Source: UBA830 sp002295635 | GTDB lineage: Bacteria > Pseudomonadota > Alphaproteobacteria > MPNO01 > UBA830 | Direction of reading: 5' to 3' | NCBI GenBank assembly: GCA_002295635.1 | Contig: DBHK01000025.1 | Coordinates: forward strand, 1-64,000 | Length of the DNA stretch: 64,000 nt | In this document: piece after piece, positions 24,617 through 33,409 of the stretch | Numbering within the stretch: position 1 is the first letter of the stretch | How the letters are laid out: each line of letters begins with the position of its first letter | Made by a program: the position numbers and the translations under genes | The notes under the pieces: model-generated | Told to the model about the DNA's origin: nothing | Databases searched by the model: none | What the model saw: the letters and a program-made list of their open reading frames with translations, nothing else

Positions 24617-26260
24617 ATGCCGCGTCTTGACCAGAGAGGGATCGGAGAAATATTGCGCGCAGCGATATACCTGATTGCGCGTCTTTGGTTCCGCGGAGTG
24701 TTCTACGGTCGCACTTTGCGTGGACGGCGGCCGCATTCATTAAATCTGATACCGGAAGATAATTGGCCAGGCAGCCCGGACCGCGGGTTGGAACTCGTGA
24801 TCGGCCAGTTCCGGTTCCTAAACCATTCGATCACAGCTGAAGAACTCGCCTCTGGAAAGACAGATGCAGGGCCAGCTTGGCAATCGGAATATCACAGTTT
24901 CGATTGGCTGCGCGATATACGCGCAGTCGGAACGGAAAACGCCCGCATTCAGGCGCGAATGCATCTAACAGACTGGGTCTCAGCTAACCAGAAATGGCAC
25001 CCTGTAAGCTGGCGTCCAGATGTCATGGCTCGCCGGCTATCTAACTGGCTGACCTATGCGGAATTCGTCTCCGTCGGCGCCGAAGAAGATTTTGCGGAAT
25101 TATTCTTAGGCAGCGTTGCCCGTCAGGCACGACACCTAAGACGATCCGGGCGCTTCGTACCCAACGGTCTCGATAGGATGTTAGTAACTAAGGCATTAAT
25201 TTACTTATCTCTCTGCCTACCGAACAGCATCCGCTTTCTGCCGCGGCAGTTAAAAATTGTCACGCGGATGAGCAGGCAGCAAATTTTAGCTGACGGGGGA
25301 CATATCGAGCGGAGCCCAGTTTCGCAGATTCAAGCAATGCGCAACATGATAGATATCCGCTCAGTGCTCAATGCATCGCTGATCGAAGTACCGGAGGCTT
25401 TGCAACAGGCTATCGAGCGGGCTACACCGATGCTTCAGCTGTTTCGACATGGCGATGGGGGCCTTGCTTTATTCAACGGAAGTACCGAGGGTGAGCCATG
25501 GCTGATCGACGTTATTCTATCTAAATCTGAGGTTTCTAAGACGGCGCTCGCCTCGGCCCCCAACACATGTTTCGAGCGCGTAGCCGCAAATCGAACTTTG
25601 TTGATCGCCGATAGCGGCGCCCCTTCTATAACAGGCGCGGGTGCCCATGCAGGTGCATTGAGCTTTGAGATGAGCGTAGGAAAGCAACGCGTGATCGTCA
25701 ATTGTGGCGCTTACACAGGGCGTGACAAAACGTGGCAAATTGCGCAACGAGCCACCGCGGCACATTCGACGTTGGTCGTTGAAGACCGAAACTCGGCCGA
25801 GATTTTGGGAGACGGCAGGATTGATGCAAGAGGTATTTCAGTCAAAACAGAACGTCTGGAAGATGGCGGTAATACCTGGATTAATATGTCCCATAACGGT
25901 TATACCTCAAGCTTCGGTATCGTTCATCACCGACGCATATACATCGATGCATCAGGCTTCGACATCCGAGGCGAAGACACGCTTGATGGTTTGGGCGATC
26001 ACAAGTTTGCCATCCGCTTTCACCTTCACCCTACAATAAAGGCTTCGCTGGTTAAGGACGGAGCCTCCGTCTTGTTAAGATTACCGGACAAATCAGGGTG
26101 GCGCATGCACTGTTCCGGCGGGATAGCCAACCTACAGGAAAGTATCTACCTCGGAGACGGGCAGGACACCAAGCGAACTGAACAGATTGTGATATCGGGC
26201 GCATCGAAACAGGGAGCGGCGCAAGTCAAATGGGCTCTGTCCAAGCTAACTGGAAAATAA
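24617..26260 (+). CDS. Heparinase II/III family protein
   Basis: A 547-residue protein with an N-terminal alpha/alpha-barrel-like region (~1-290: WHPVSWRPDVMARRLSNWL) and a C-terminal heparinase II/III-like beta domain (~310-540: TLLIADSGAP, GAHAGALSFEMSVGKQRVIV, AHSTLVVEDRNSAEI). Family enzymes are polysaccharide lyases or uronidase-like proteins. The alphaproteobacterial version beside rsmB-rpe is conserved but of unknown substrate. No signal peptide is evident. It converges with the nucleotide-sugar dehydrogenase gene. Confidence 0.85.
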   Translation: MPRLDQRGIGEILRAAIYLIARLWFRGVFYGRTLRGRRPHSLNLIPEDNWPGSPDRGLELVIGQFRFLNHSITAEELASGKTDAGPAWQSEYHSFDWLRDIRAVGTENARIQARMHLTDWVSANQKWHPVSWRPDVMARRLSNWLTYAEFVSVGAEEDFAELFLGSVARQARHLRRSGRFVPNGLDRMLVTKALIYLSLCLPNSIRFLPRQLKIVTRMSRQQILADGGHIERSPVSQIQAMRNMIDIRSVLNASLIEVPEALQQAIERATPMLQLFRHGDGGLALFNGSTEGEPWLIDVILSKSEVSKTALASAPNTCFERVAANRTLLIADSGAPSITGAGAHAGALSFEMSVGKQRVIVNCGAYTGRDKTWQIAQRATAAHSTLVVEDRNSAEILGDGRIDARGISVKTERLEDGGNTWINMSHNGYTSSFGIVHHRRIYIDASGFDIRGEDTLDGLGDHKFAIRFHLHPTIKASLVKDGASVLLRLPDKSGWRMHCSGGIANLQESIYLGDGQDTKRTEQIVISGASKQGAAQVKWALSKLTGK

Positions 26261-26303
26261 ACGAGAGCTAGACTAGCGCGCTGACCGAATATTCCGAAAC
26301 GAG

Positions 26304-27587
26304 CTAGAGTTGCCACCGCCGACAGTTTGCGTCCAGATTAGTCTTTCGCCACATACCTTTTACATCCGCGATAACGGCGTCAGGGGTTGCTAACCGCGCG
26401 AAATCGGCCTCGTCGTATATGACATAATCATCATGTGCGACTGCACCGACAATGCAATGATAACCAGACGCAGAATCAAGCGAAGGTAAAAGATCGACGT
26501 TGTATGCATTCTTAGCTTCTGCAGCATCCGCGAAGTAGTCGTGGACATCGACTTCAAACCCTTGGGCCTTCAGCGCCGTAATGATGTCGATCACTCGCGA
26601 ATTACGAAGATCGGGCACGTTCTCCTTAAACGTCAGACCGAGGACTAGGATACGCGCGCCAGAACCATGGCCCTGTTGAGCCATCTCGGAAGCAACACAC
26701 TCGGCGATATAGGGGCCCATCGCATCGTTAATACGCCGGCCGGCGAGGACAATTTCCGGGTGATGGCCGACCGCAACCGCAGCGTGGGCTAGGTAGAATG
26801 GATCTACGCCGATGCAGTGACCGCCGACTAGCCCAGGTTTAAAATCGAGAAAATTCCATTTAGTACTTGCTGCCTCGAGCACGTCGTGGATCGAGACTCC
26901 CGTCTTGTGAAAAATCGTCGCGACCTCGTTTACAAACGCAATGTTGATGTCGCGCTGGGCATTCTCAATAACCTTGGCAGCCTCGGCCGTCTTTATGTCG
27001 GCAGCGCAAAAAACGCCGCTAGACGTAACGGCATTGTACATCTCACAGAGAGTTTCGGTGACCTGCGGCGTCTGGCCAGCGACAACTTTTGTGATCTGGT
27101 CGACCGTATGATCGCGGTCACCGGGGTTTATACGTTCAGGTGAATAGCCGAGAAAGAAGTCCGTGCCGCATTTTAGCCCGGACGACTCTTCGAGGATGGG
27201 GCCACACACATCTTCGGTTACGCCTGGATAGACGGTGCTCTCATAGACAACGATTGTACCCGTCGCCATTACTTCTCCAACCATTTCGCTCGCCCGTCGT
27301 ACGGCGCTAAGATCTGGCTGGTTGTTGGCTGAGACAGGGGTCGGCACCGTTACGATATAGACATCAGCCCCTCTCGTATCACCGATATCGGCCGAATAAA
27401 GAAGATTAGTCCCGCTGAGGCGCCCCGGTTCGACTTCCCGAGTCCGGTCTTTACCGCTCTGAAGCTCTCTTATGCGTTCGGCATTGATGTCAAAACCTGT
27501 CACCTGATAGCTGCGCGCCAAGGATACAGCAAGAGGAAGGCCGACATATCCGAGTCCAACTACGACAATTTTACTTATTTGATCCAT
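26304..27587 (-). CDS. Nucleotide-sugar dehydrogenase (TviB/WbpA-like)
   Basis: A 427-residue UDP-sugar 6-dehydrogenase making a uronic acid. GLGYVGLPLAVSLA is the NAD-binding loop, YESTVYPGVTEDVC the second NAD-region motif, IENAQRDINIAFVNE the central helix with active-site Lys and Asn, and GGHCIGVDPFYLAH carries the catalytic Cys258. The sequence pattern is that of UDP-N-acetyl-glucosamine/galactosamine dehydrogenases (TviB, WbpA). It is the first gene of the glycan locus, transcribed away from it. The AsnB-like gene at 49188 could amidate the resulting uronate. Confidence 0.88.
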   Translation of the reverse strand: MDQISKIVVVGLGYVGLPLAVSLARSYQVTGFDINAERIRELQSGKDRTREVEPGRLSGTNLLYSADIGDTRGADVYIVTVPTPVSANNQPDLSAVRRASEMVGEVMATGTIVVYESTVYPGVTEDVCGPILEESSGLKCGTDFFLGYSPERINPGDRDHTVDQITKVVAGQTPQVTETLCEMYNAVTSSGVFCAADIKTAEAAKVIENAQRDINIAFVNEVATIFHKTGVSIHDVLEAASTKWNFLDFKPGLVGGHCIGVDPFYLAHAAVAVGHHPEIVLAGRRINDAMGPYIAECVASEMAQQGHGSGARILVLGLTFKENVPDLRNSRVIDIITALKAQGFEVDVHDYFADAAEAKNAYNVDLLPSLDSASGYHCIVGAVAHDDYVIYDEADFARLATPDAVIADVKGMWRKTNLDANCRRWQL

Positions 27588-27809
27588 GTCTGGCTAAACA
27601 GTGAAAACTAGCAATCGGTTACTGTGAATGTCGCTGACTGTCAATCGATAGCAATTTTTAGCTACCTCGATTTATTAAAAACCCCAAAGAACAGCGCTCC
27701 GGGCTAATTTGTTCATATAATAAACTCTATTGACGGTGGATATTATAGAGAAAACTAATACATTTTTGCTCATATCTTCTTGCACTGAAAAGCAGCGCCA
27801 CGAAACTAT

Positions 27810-27832
27810 CCCCCAAAACCTGTTTTTGGGGG
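27810..27832 (+). other. Perfect inverted repeat (9-bp stem)
   Basis: CCCCCAAAA and TTTTGGGGG around a five-base loop. No T-run follows on either side, so it is not a standard terminator. It lies in the empty stretch between the dehydrogenase start (27587) and the sequence gap. Confidence 0.6.
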
Positions 27833-27844
27833 TTGGTGTTCAAT

Positions 27845-27867
27845 ATATAAACATGGCCTACCTTCAT
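27845..27867 (+). repeat. 23-bp sequence identical on both sides of the gap (left copy)
   Basis: It ends exactly where the N run begins and is identical to 28184-28206. It is probably one sequence present at two contig ends. Confidence 0.85.
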
Positions 27868-28183
27868 NNNNNNNNNNNNNNNNNNNNNNNNNNNNNNNNN
27901 NNNNNNNNNNNNNNNNNNNNNNNNNNNNNNNNNNNNNNNNNNNNNNNNNNNNNNNNNNNNNNNNNNNNNNNNNNNNNNNNNNNNNNNNNNNNNNNNNNNN
28001 NNNNNNNNNNNNNNNNNNNNNNNNNNNNNNNNNNNNNNNNNNNNNNNNNNNNNNNNNNNNNNNNNNNNNNNNNNNNNNNNNNNNNNNNNNNNNNNNNNNN
28101 NNNNNNNNNNNNNNNNNNNNNNNNNNNNNNNNNNNNNNNNNNNNNNNNNNNNNNNNNNNNNNNNNNNNNNNNNNNNNNNNNNN
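27868..28183. other. Assembly gap (316 N)
   Basis: Unsequenced scaffold gap. The same 23 bp abut both edges, so the true distance may be zero or a collapsed tandem repeat. Confidence 0.98.
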
Positions 28184-28206
28184 ATATAAACATGGCCTAC
28201 CTTCAT
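28184..28206 (+). repeat. 23-bp sequence identical on both sides of the gap (right copy)
   Basis: It starts exactly at the end of the N run. See the left copy at 27845-27867. Confidence 0.85.
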
Positions 28207-28263
28207 TGGAATGCTGGAGCATAAAAACTCATGCAACTGTCGAAAATTGTCTTATCTCGGTTT

Positions 28264-28561
28264 TCATGGCTATCAGCCATGAGCCCAACGAACCGTCCTA
28301 ATTAATACGAGCTTCAGACGAAGGGCTTCCGACTATTGACGTTCATTCTTTGAACGTAATAAACTATGACATTCTCAGACTTGCCTACCGAAGAATTTAA
28401 TTAGGTAAGTATCAATCGCTCGTTCGAAGATAGAGCGATTGATGATTCGCAAGTTTCGGCCTGTTTTTAGGGGCTTTTTCCCTGAATATGGACCAAATAA
28501 AGCCCCTATTTTTTAGGTTGGGGAACTAGGGTTCGCGCTGTGAACGGAGGTTCACCCGCGC
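28264..28561 (+). promoter_or_regulatory. Highly structured leader of the glycan operon
   Basis: Five inverted repeats follow one another. TCATGGCT/AGCCATGA is at 28264-28282, ACGTTCA/TGAACGT at 28339-28357, ATCAATCGCTC/GAGCGATTGAT at 28411-28443, AGGGGCTTT/AAAGCCCCT at 28469-28507 (a terminator-like stem followed by T), and GTGAAC/GTTCAC at 28540-28555 with flanking CGCG pairs. No reading frame crosses it convincingly. It precedes the ops-like element and the first rightward glycan gene, so I infer a long regulated 5' leader RNA. Confidence 0.6.
28469..28514 (+). terminator. Terminator-like hairpin in the leader
   Basis: A nine-base stem AGGGGCTTT/AAAGCCCCT followed by ATTTTTT. It lies upstream of the operon rather than after a gene, so it may be an attenuator or insulation from an upstream transcript. 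Confidence 0.7.
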
Positions 28562-28562
28562 T

Positions 28563-28570
28563 GCGGTAGC
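28563..28570 (+). promoter_or_regulatory. ops-like element (first)
   Basis: GCGGTAGC, the self-complementary core of the E. coli ops element that recruits RfaH to paused polymerase, directly after the last leader hairpin. A longer match lies at 60700-60710. The window encodes a NusG paralogue at 60141-60644. Confidence 0.5.
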
Positions 28571-28630
28571 AATGAGATGTTCCATCGCCGCACCGCGGCA
28601 AAAATTAATAGAAACATCGGTGTAAATATA

Positions 28631-29242
28631 GTGATAAGTCACGCCTCTAATTATTTAGACGAAGCTATCAAAATATGTCTGGAGCTTGACCCGCAACAGA
28701 TCGAGCGAATGGTTGTTGAACTAGCGGATCTCCGCGCGCGTGGCGGCAGACTTTTTGTAATTGGTGTTGGCGGCAGCGCGGCAAATTGCAGTCATGCGGT
28801 GAATGACTTTAGAAAACTGTGCGGAATAGAAACCTACGCGCCGATCGATAATGTAGCCGAGTTGACAGCTCGGACTAATGACGAGGGGTGGGAGACGATT
28901 TTTGCAGCTTACCTGCGGACAAGCCAATGTGACGGGGACGATGCAATCCTTGTCTTTTCGGTAGGCGGAGGTGACGCAGCGAGGGGTGTTTCTGCCAATA
29001 TCGTCGCCGGTCTCGACGAAGCTCGCGCGCGTGGGATGAAAATATTTGGGATCGTTGGGCGTGATGGCGGGTACACGCGGAAAGTTGGCGATACCGTCAT
29101 CGTCGTTCCCACCGTATCTCCAGACAGGATCACGCCCCACGCCGAGGCTTTTCAGGCCGTGATCTGGCACTGCATTGTGTGCCACCCTGACTTGATGATT
29201 CAGGAAAACAAGTGGGAAGGCTTGGATTTCGCAAGGGTTTGA
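28631..29242 (+). CDS. Sedoheptulose-7-phosphate isomerase-like SIS protein
   Basis: A 203-residue SIS-domain protein of the GmhA type, which isomerises sedoheptulose 7-phosphate to D-glycero-D-manno-heptose 7-phosphate. Visible signs are VIGVGGSAANCSHAVNDFRK in the sugar-phosphate site, FSVGGGDAARGVSANIVAG, and PHAEAFQAVIWHCIVCHPDL with His ligands. I chose GTG at 28631 because family members begin close to ISHxSNYLDEA; an ATG at 28577 would add 18 atypical residues. No strong ribosome-binding site is seen for either. It starts the heptose-sugar module. Confidence 0.85.
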   Translation: MISHASNYLDEAIKICLELDPQQIERMVVELADLRARGGRLFVIGVGGSAANCSHAVNDFRKLCGIETYAPIDNVAELTARTNDEGWETIFAAYLRTSQCDGDDAILVFSVGGGDAARGVSANIVAGLDEARARGMKIFGIVGRDGGYTRKVGDTVIVVPTVSPDRITPHAEAFQAVIWHCIVCHPDLMIQENKWEGLDFARV

Positions 29243-29322
29243 AGCGTATGCTACCCAACCCGGAATAGCTGCATAGGACAATCGTTATTATCGAGTTACT
29301 GGTCATCGCGGTTTTCTCGGTT

Positions 29323-30021
29323 GTGCAGTCGATATTCGGCATTGGAATACTGTTCTTTGGCACGCCGACACTTATCATTCTAGGGTTACCGTTTGCCGAA
29401 ACCTTGGCAACGGTGCTGCCTGCATCAGCGGCGATAAGTCTGTTCCAGGTCTGGCAGGGCCCTTGCCCGCAGCGGGATTTCATTCGCCGTTTCGGTATTT
29501 GGTGCCTTGCGCCGCTAGCGATCGTGTTGGTCAGCGGGCTTTATTGGGGGTGGGATCTAGAACTGAATCTGTTCGTTGCGGGTATCTTGTTGATTTACGT
29601 TGTCATCCGGACTTCTGCCGCCGCTGCACAGTTTCTAAAGAATCTGATAGACCGATTTCCCAAGGTCTTATTGTCCATTATCGGAACCGTACATGGCCTC
29701 TCAAATCTAGGCGGGGGTATTCTCGCTGTCTTTGTGTCTAGTTTGTACGAAGATAAAAAACAGGTTCGTGCGCATATTGCATTCTGTTACATCTTTTTTG
29801 CAGCGATTCAGCTTGCAGTGCTTGTGATCCTGGTACCGGAAGTTATGGGCTGGCATCAACTCTGCTTAGCAACGCTGGGTGGGGCCGTATTTCTCGTCAC
29901 AGAACGATGTCTTTTTAATTCCATTTCATCCCCACTATTCGACAAAATGTTTACAATTATTATCGGTACATATTCCGTTCTCATATTTGTAATATATCTG
30001 TGGATTATGCCAGTATGGTAA
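29323..30021 (+). CDS. TauE/SafE-type membrane transporter
   Basis: A 232-residue or longer hydrophobic protein with about seven membrane segments and the TauE/SafE look (two half repeats, FGTPTLIILGLPFAETLATVLPA). The family exports sulfite, organosulfonates or other small anions. Starting at GTG 29323 cuts into the first helix. The frame stays open upstream to about 29281 with ATT and CTG codons and AGGA at 29275-29278, so a rare start is possible. It sits between two heptose genes, which is unusual; its link to sulfated glycan synthesis is only suggestive. Confidence 0.7.
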   Translation: MQSIFGIGILFFGTPTLIILGLPFAETLATVLPASAAISLFQVWQGPCPQRDFIRRFGIWCLAPLAIVLVSGLYWGWDLELNLFVAGILLIYVVIRTSAAAAQFLKNLIDRFPKVLLSIIGTVHGLSNLGGGILAVFVSSLYEDKKQVRAHIAFCYIFFAAIQLAVLVILVPEVMGWHQLCLATLGGAVFLVTERCLFNSISSPLFDKMFTIIIGTYSVLIFVIYLWIMPVW

Positions 30022-30093
30022 TCGATTTGAGGCTAGTCGAAGGCCCAAAGATGTTCTATTCGACGGCTATGGGTTTTGGGTATTTTTGAGCGG

Positions 30094-30642
30094 ATGCACT
30101 GGGCAGTTTTTCTCGACCGAGACGGAGTGATCAATCGGAGCATCGTAAGAAATGGCCGGCCTTATGCACCTGAGACCCTCGACGAATTCGAGATACTGCC
30201 GGGGACAGTTGAAGCCCTGCTCGCGTTGAAAGCCGTGGGGGCAAAGCTCATTGTTGTGACGAATCAACCCGATGTCGGGAAAGGACTTGTGCCCCGAGAA
30301 AATATTGAAACGATGAACCGCAAAATACAGGCAGAACTGACTGTGGATGATATTCGCGTTTGCTACCACGTCAATGAAGATGGGTGCATGTGCCGGAAGC
30401 CGAAGCCCGGGATGTTGTACGACGCAGCGCAGGAGTTTGGAATCGACCTCCAGCAGAGTGTGATGATTGGCGACCGCTGGCGCGATATCGACGCTGGTGC
30501 GGCCGCGGGTTGCCGGACTGTATTCATCGACTACGGTTATAATGAACCCCAGCCCAAAAACCCGAACTATGTTGTCGCGTCGCTTGCCGAAGCAGCGCCG
30601 ATTATCGTTAAAGGTTTTCCATGGAAGGCAAATGCCCAATGA
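30094..30642 (+). CDS. D,D-heptose 1,7-bisphosphate phosphatase-like HAD protein
   Basis: A 182-residue HAD-IIIA phosphatase of the GmhB type. FLDRDGVINRS holds the nucleophile Asp8 and acid/base Asp10. VVTNQPDVGKGL is motif II, CMCRKPKPGMLYDAA has part of the Cys cluster and the motif III Lys, and MIGDRWRDIDAGAAAG is motif IV. GmhB removes the 7-phosphate of heptose bisphosphate before nucleotide activation. The start ATG at 30094 gives the standard N-terminus. Its stop overlaps the transaldolase ATG (ATGA). Confidence 0.9.
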   Translation: MHWAVFLDRDGVINRSIVRNGRPYAPETLDEFEILPGTVEALLALKAVGAKLIVVTNQPDVGKGLVPRENIETMNRKIQAELTVDDIRVCYHVNEDGCMCRKPKPGMLYDAAQEFGIDLQQSVMIGDRWRDIDAGAAAGCRTVFIDYGYNEPQPKNPNYVVASLAEAAPIIVKGFPWKANAQ

Positions 30643-31385
30643 CCCCCGTTTCAGGATTGAACGTCCAAGTTTTTGCCGATGGCGCCGATCTCGATGGCAT
30701 CGCCGCCCTCGCCGCCAACGCCCTGATCAAGGGCTTTACGACAAACCCGACCCTAATGCGAAAAGCGGGCATCGAGGACTATGAGAGCTTTGCCCGGAAT
30801 GTGCTCGAAATCGTGCCGACACTCCCCGTGTCCTTTGAAGTATTCGCAGATGATTTCGACGAAATGGAAACCCAGGCGAGGGCAATTGCCGCGTGGGGCG
30901 ATAACGTGAATGTTAAAATTCCGATTACAAATACGAAGGGTGAATTCGCGGGCCCGCTGGTCGAACGACTTTCAAATTCAGGCATCTCCGTTAATGTGAC
31001 GGCGTTGATGGAGATGGAACAGGTCGAGAAGATAACGGCTTGCCTTGACCCATCCGTCACCGCGTTCGTATCCGTTTTTGCGGGGCGTATTGCCGATACC
31101 GGGCGGGACCCCATTCCGATCATGACCGAGGCTGTCGCCTGTTTGGCACAAAAGCCCACGGCAAAGCTTATCTGGGCCAGTCCGAGGGAGCTCCTAAACA
31201 TCTTCCACGCAGAACAATGCGGATGCCAGGTCATTACCGTCACCACCGATGTCCTGGAGAAGTTGCCAATAATCGGAAAAGATCTCGCCCAATATTCACT
31301 TGAAACCGTAGAGATGTTCTATCGCGATGCTACGTCTGCAGGATATCGGGTTTTTGGTGAATCACAGCGTGCGACGGGCGAATAA
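30639..31385 (+). CDS. Transaldolase / fructose-6-phosphate aldolase family
   Basis: A 248-residue class I aldolase of the short transaldolase family. KGFTTNPTLMRKAG is the N-terminal signature, VNVKIPITN contains the Schiff-base Lys, and LIWASPRELLNI is the later conserved strand. Transaldolase interconverts fructose 6-phosphate plus erythrose 4-phosphate with sedoheptulose 7-phosphate plus glyceraldehyde 3-phosphate. Beside GmhA- and GmhB-like genes, a role in supplying sedoheptulose 7-phosphate is likely. The start is ATG at 30639 in an ATGA overlap; an in-frame ATG at 30621 exists inside the previous gene. Confidence 0.85.
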   Translation: MTPVSGLNVQVFADGADLDGIAALAANALIKGFTTNPTLMRKAGIEDYESFARNVLEIVPTLPVSFEVFADDFDEMETQARAIAAWGDNVNVKIPITNTKGEFAGPLVERLSNSGISVNVTALMEMEQVEKITACLDPSVTAFVSVFAGRIADTGRDPIPIMTEAVACLAQKPTAKLIWASPRELLNIFHAEQCGCQVITVTTDVLEKLPIIGKDLAQYSLETVEMFYRDATSAGYRVFGESQRATGE

Positions 31386-31409
31386 GACGCCCGTCCAATA
31401 GGAGAAATT

Positions 31410-32417
31410 ATGCCAAAGTTCAACAAGGTTTTTGTTCCCGGCGGCGCCGGCTTCGTTGGCTGCCTGCTTGTTCCCCAACTTCTGAGTGCCGGGTATAAAG
31501 TCACCGTCTTCGATATTATGTATTTTGGCACCGAAGGTCTGCCGGACCATCCTAATCTGGCCCTGATCAAGGGTGATATCCGTGACACCAAAGCGTATGC
31601 GGACGCGGTGACAGGGCATGACGCTGTCGTATCACTCGGCTGTATATCGAACGACGCCAGCTTCGAGCTGGATGAGGAACTCAGCACGTCGACAAACCTG
31701 CACGCCTTTGAGCCAATGGTTGCCGCCGCAAAAGAGGCCGGCGTTAGGCGTTTCATTTATTGTTCATCAAGCTCCGTCTACGGCGTGTCCGATCAACCGA
31801 ACGTCACTGAAGACCACCCGTTGGTGCCGCTAACTTTGTACAACGAGTATAAAGGGAAGTGCGAACCGATCCTCTTCAAATACATGTCAGACGATTTCGA
31901 ATGCGTCACGTTGCGTCCCGCGACGGTGTGCGGTTACAGCCCGCGCACGCGGTTGGACGTGTCAGTGAATATTCTGACCAACCTCGCCGTCAATAACGGC
32001 CGTATTACGGTTTTCGGCGGAGAACAAATGCGCCCCAATCTGCATATTCAGGATATGTGCGATCTCTATCAGTTGGTGCTTGAGCTTCCCGGTGAAAAAA
32101 TACAGGGGGAAACTTTCAATGCTGGCTATCAGAATATGACGATTAATGAGATCGCCGCTACGGTAAAGCGGGTCGTGGCGGAAGAATTTCCCGACAAACC
32201 TGAGATTGAAATCGTACGTACACCGTCGGACGATAACCGATCCTATCATATCAATTCTGACAAGATTAAGGACCGGATCGGCTTCGTGCCGAAGTATTCT
32301 GTCGAAGATGCAGTCCGCGATCTGTGCAAAGCGTTCCGTGATAGCCGGCTGCCGGGGAGTCTTGAAGATGACATCTATTTCAACGTTCGCCGCCTGAAAC
32401 GGTTGAACGCCGCATGA
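31410..32417 (+). CDS. NAD-dependent sugar epimerase/dehydratase
   Basis: A 335-residue extended SDR. PGGAGFVGCLLV is the dinucleotide loop (first Gly pair slightly altered from TGGAG), YCSSSSVYG the Ser region, and YNEYKGKCE the catalytic Tyr-x3-Lys. MRPNLHIQDMCDLY is the typical nucleotide-sugar segment. It acts on an NDP-sugar in the cytosol; the exact reaction (4-epimerisation, dehydration or reduction) cannot be told. It is followed with a four-base overlap by a second SDR. Confidence 0.88.
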   Translation: MPKFNKVFVPGGAGFVGCLLVPQLLSAGYKVTVFDIMYFGTEGLPDHPNLALIKGDIRDTKAYADAVTGHDAVVSLGCISNDASFELDEELSTSTNLHAFEPMVAAAKEAGVRRFIYCSSSSVYGVSDQPNVTEDHPLVPLTLYNEYKGKCEPILFKYMSDDFECVTLRPATVCGYSPRTRLDVSVNILTNLAVNNGRITVFGGEQMRPNLHIQDMCDLYQLVLELPGEKIQGETFNAGYQNMTINEIAATVKRVVAEEFPDKPEIEIVRTPSDDNRSYHINSDKIKDRIGFVPKYSVEDAVRDLCKAFRDSRLPGSLEDDIYFNVRRLKRLNAA

Positions 32418-33409
32418 CCTCCAAACGGATTGCCGTTGTCACCGGCGGCGCGGGGTTTATCGGCTCGCACATGGTCGATGCGTTGCTCGGTCATGGGTAT
32501 ACCGTTCGCGTGCTCGATGATCTGACGGGGGGGCGCGAGAGTAATCTTGCGCATTTAGGACACAACGAAAAATTCTCGCTGACCGTTCGCGATATTTGTG
32601 AGCTTGATCCGAATGATAAGACGTTCGACGGTGCGACCCATGTCTTTCACTTTGCCGGTATTGGCGACATTGTCCCGTCCATTGAGCGACCGACGGATTA
32701 TATGCAGACTAATGTGCAGGGCACAGTTCGTGTTCTTGAGTGTGCCCGCCATGCCGGGGTCGAAAAATTCGTCTATGCAGCATCCTCGTCGTGCTACGGA
32801 TTGGCTAATGTTCCGACTCGCGAAGATCATCCGATCGACCCGCAATATCCCTATGCGCTCAGCAAGTATCTCGGTGAACAGACGGCGTTCCATTGGCACC
32901 GGATCTACGGTCTGCCGGTCAACGCGGTGAGGATATTCAATGCCTATGGGCCTCGCGTCCGGACCACCGGCGCCTATGGCGCGGTGTTCGGCGTGTTCTT
33001 CAAACAAAAACTCGAAGGGGTGCCGCTGACGATTGTTGGCGATGGCGAGCAGTGCCGAGATTTCGTGTTTGTCACCGATGTCGCCGATGCTTTTCGACGT
33101 GCCGGAGAAACAGATGCGACGGGAGAAATCTTCAACCTTGGCGGCGGGAACCCGCAGTCGGTGAACCGGCTTGTCGATCTCATCGGCGGCGGTGAGAGAG
33201 CATTCCTGCCCAAGAGGCCCGGTGAGCCGGAAACCACTTGGGCGGAAATCGGCAAGATCACACGCGACTTGGGCTGGGAACCGAAAGTTTCTTTTGAAGA
33301 CGGCGTGGCACTAATGCTCGCTGATATTGAAAACTGGCGTGATGCGCCGCTATGGACACCGGATACGATCGCGACGGCGACGAAGACCTGGTTCGAGGCA
33401 CTTACGTGA
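32414..33409 (+). CDS. NAD-dependent UDP-glucose-4-epimerase-like protein
   Basis: A 331-residue extended SDR. VVTGGAGFIGSHMVDALL is the NAD loop, YAASSSCYG the catalytic Ser region, and YPYALSKYLGEQ the Tyr-x3-Lys. NAYGPRVRTTGAYGAVFGVF and VGDGEQCRDFVFVTDVADAF are the sugar-nucleotide-binding parts, as in GalE/WbpP-like epimerases. The four-base overlaps on both sides (ATGA with the previous gene, GTGA with the next) mark a tightly coupled operon. Confidence 0.9.
   Translation: MTSKRIAVVTGGAGFIGSHMVDALLGHGYTVRVLDDLTGGRESNLAHLGHNEKFSLTVRDICELDPNDKTFDGATHVFHFAGIGDIVPSIERPTDYMQTNVQGTVRVLECARHAGVEKFVYAASSSCYGLANVPTREDHPIDPQYPYALSKYLGEQTAFHWHRIYGLPVNAVRIFNAYGPRVRTTGAYGAVFGVFFKQKLEGVPLTIVGDGEQCRDFVFVTDVADAFRRAGETDATGEIFNLGGGNPQSVNRLVDLIGGGERAFLPKRPGEPETTWAEIGKITRDLGWEPKVSFEDGVALMLADIENWRDAPLWTPDTIATATKTWFEALT

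Noticed and set aside
27730..28224. Long frames crossing the N run
   Set aside because: They consist mostly of unknown bases, and the flanking codons show no similarity to any protein.
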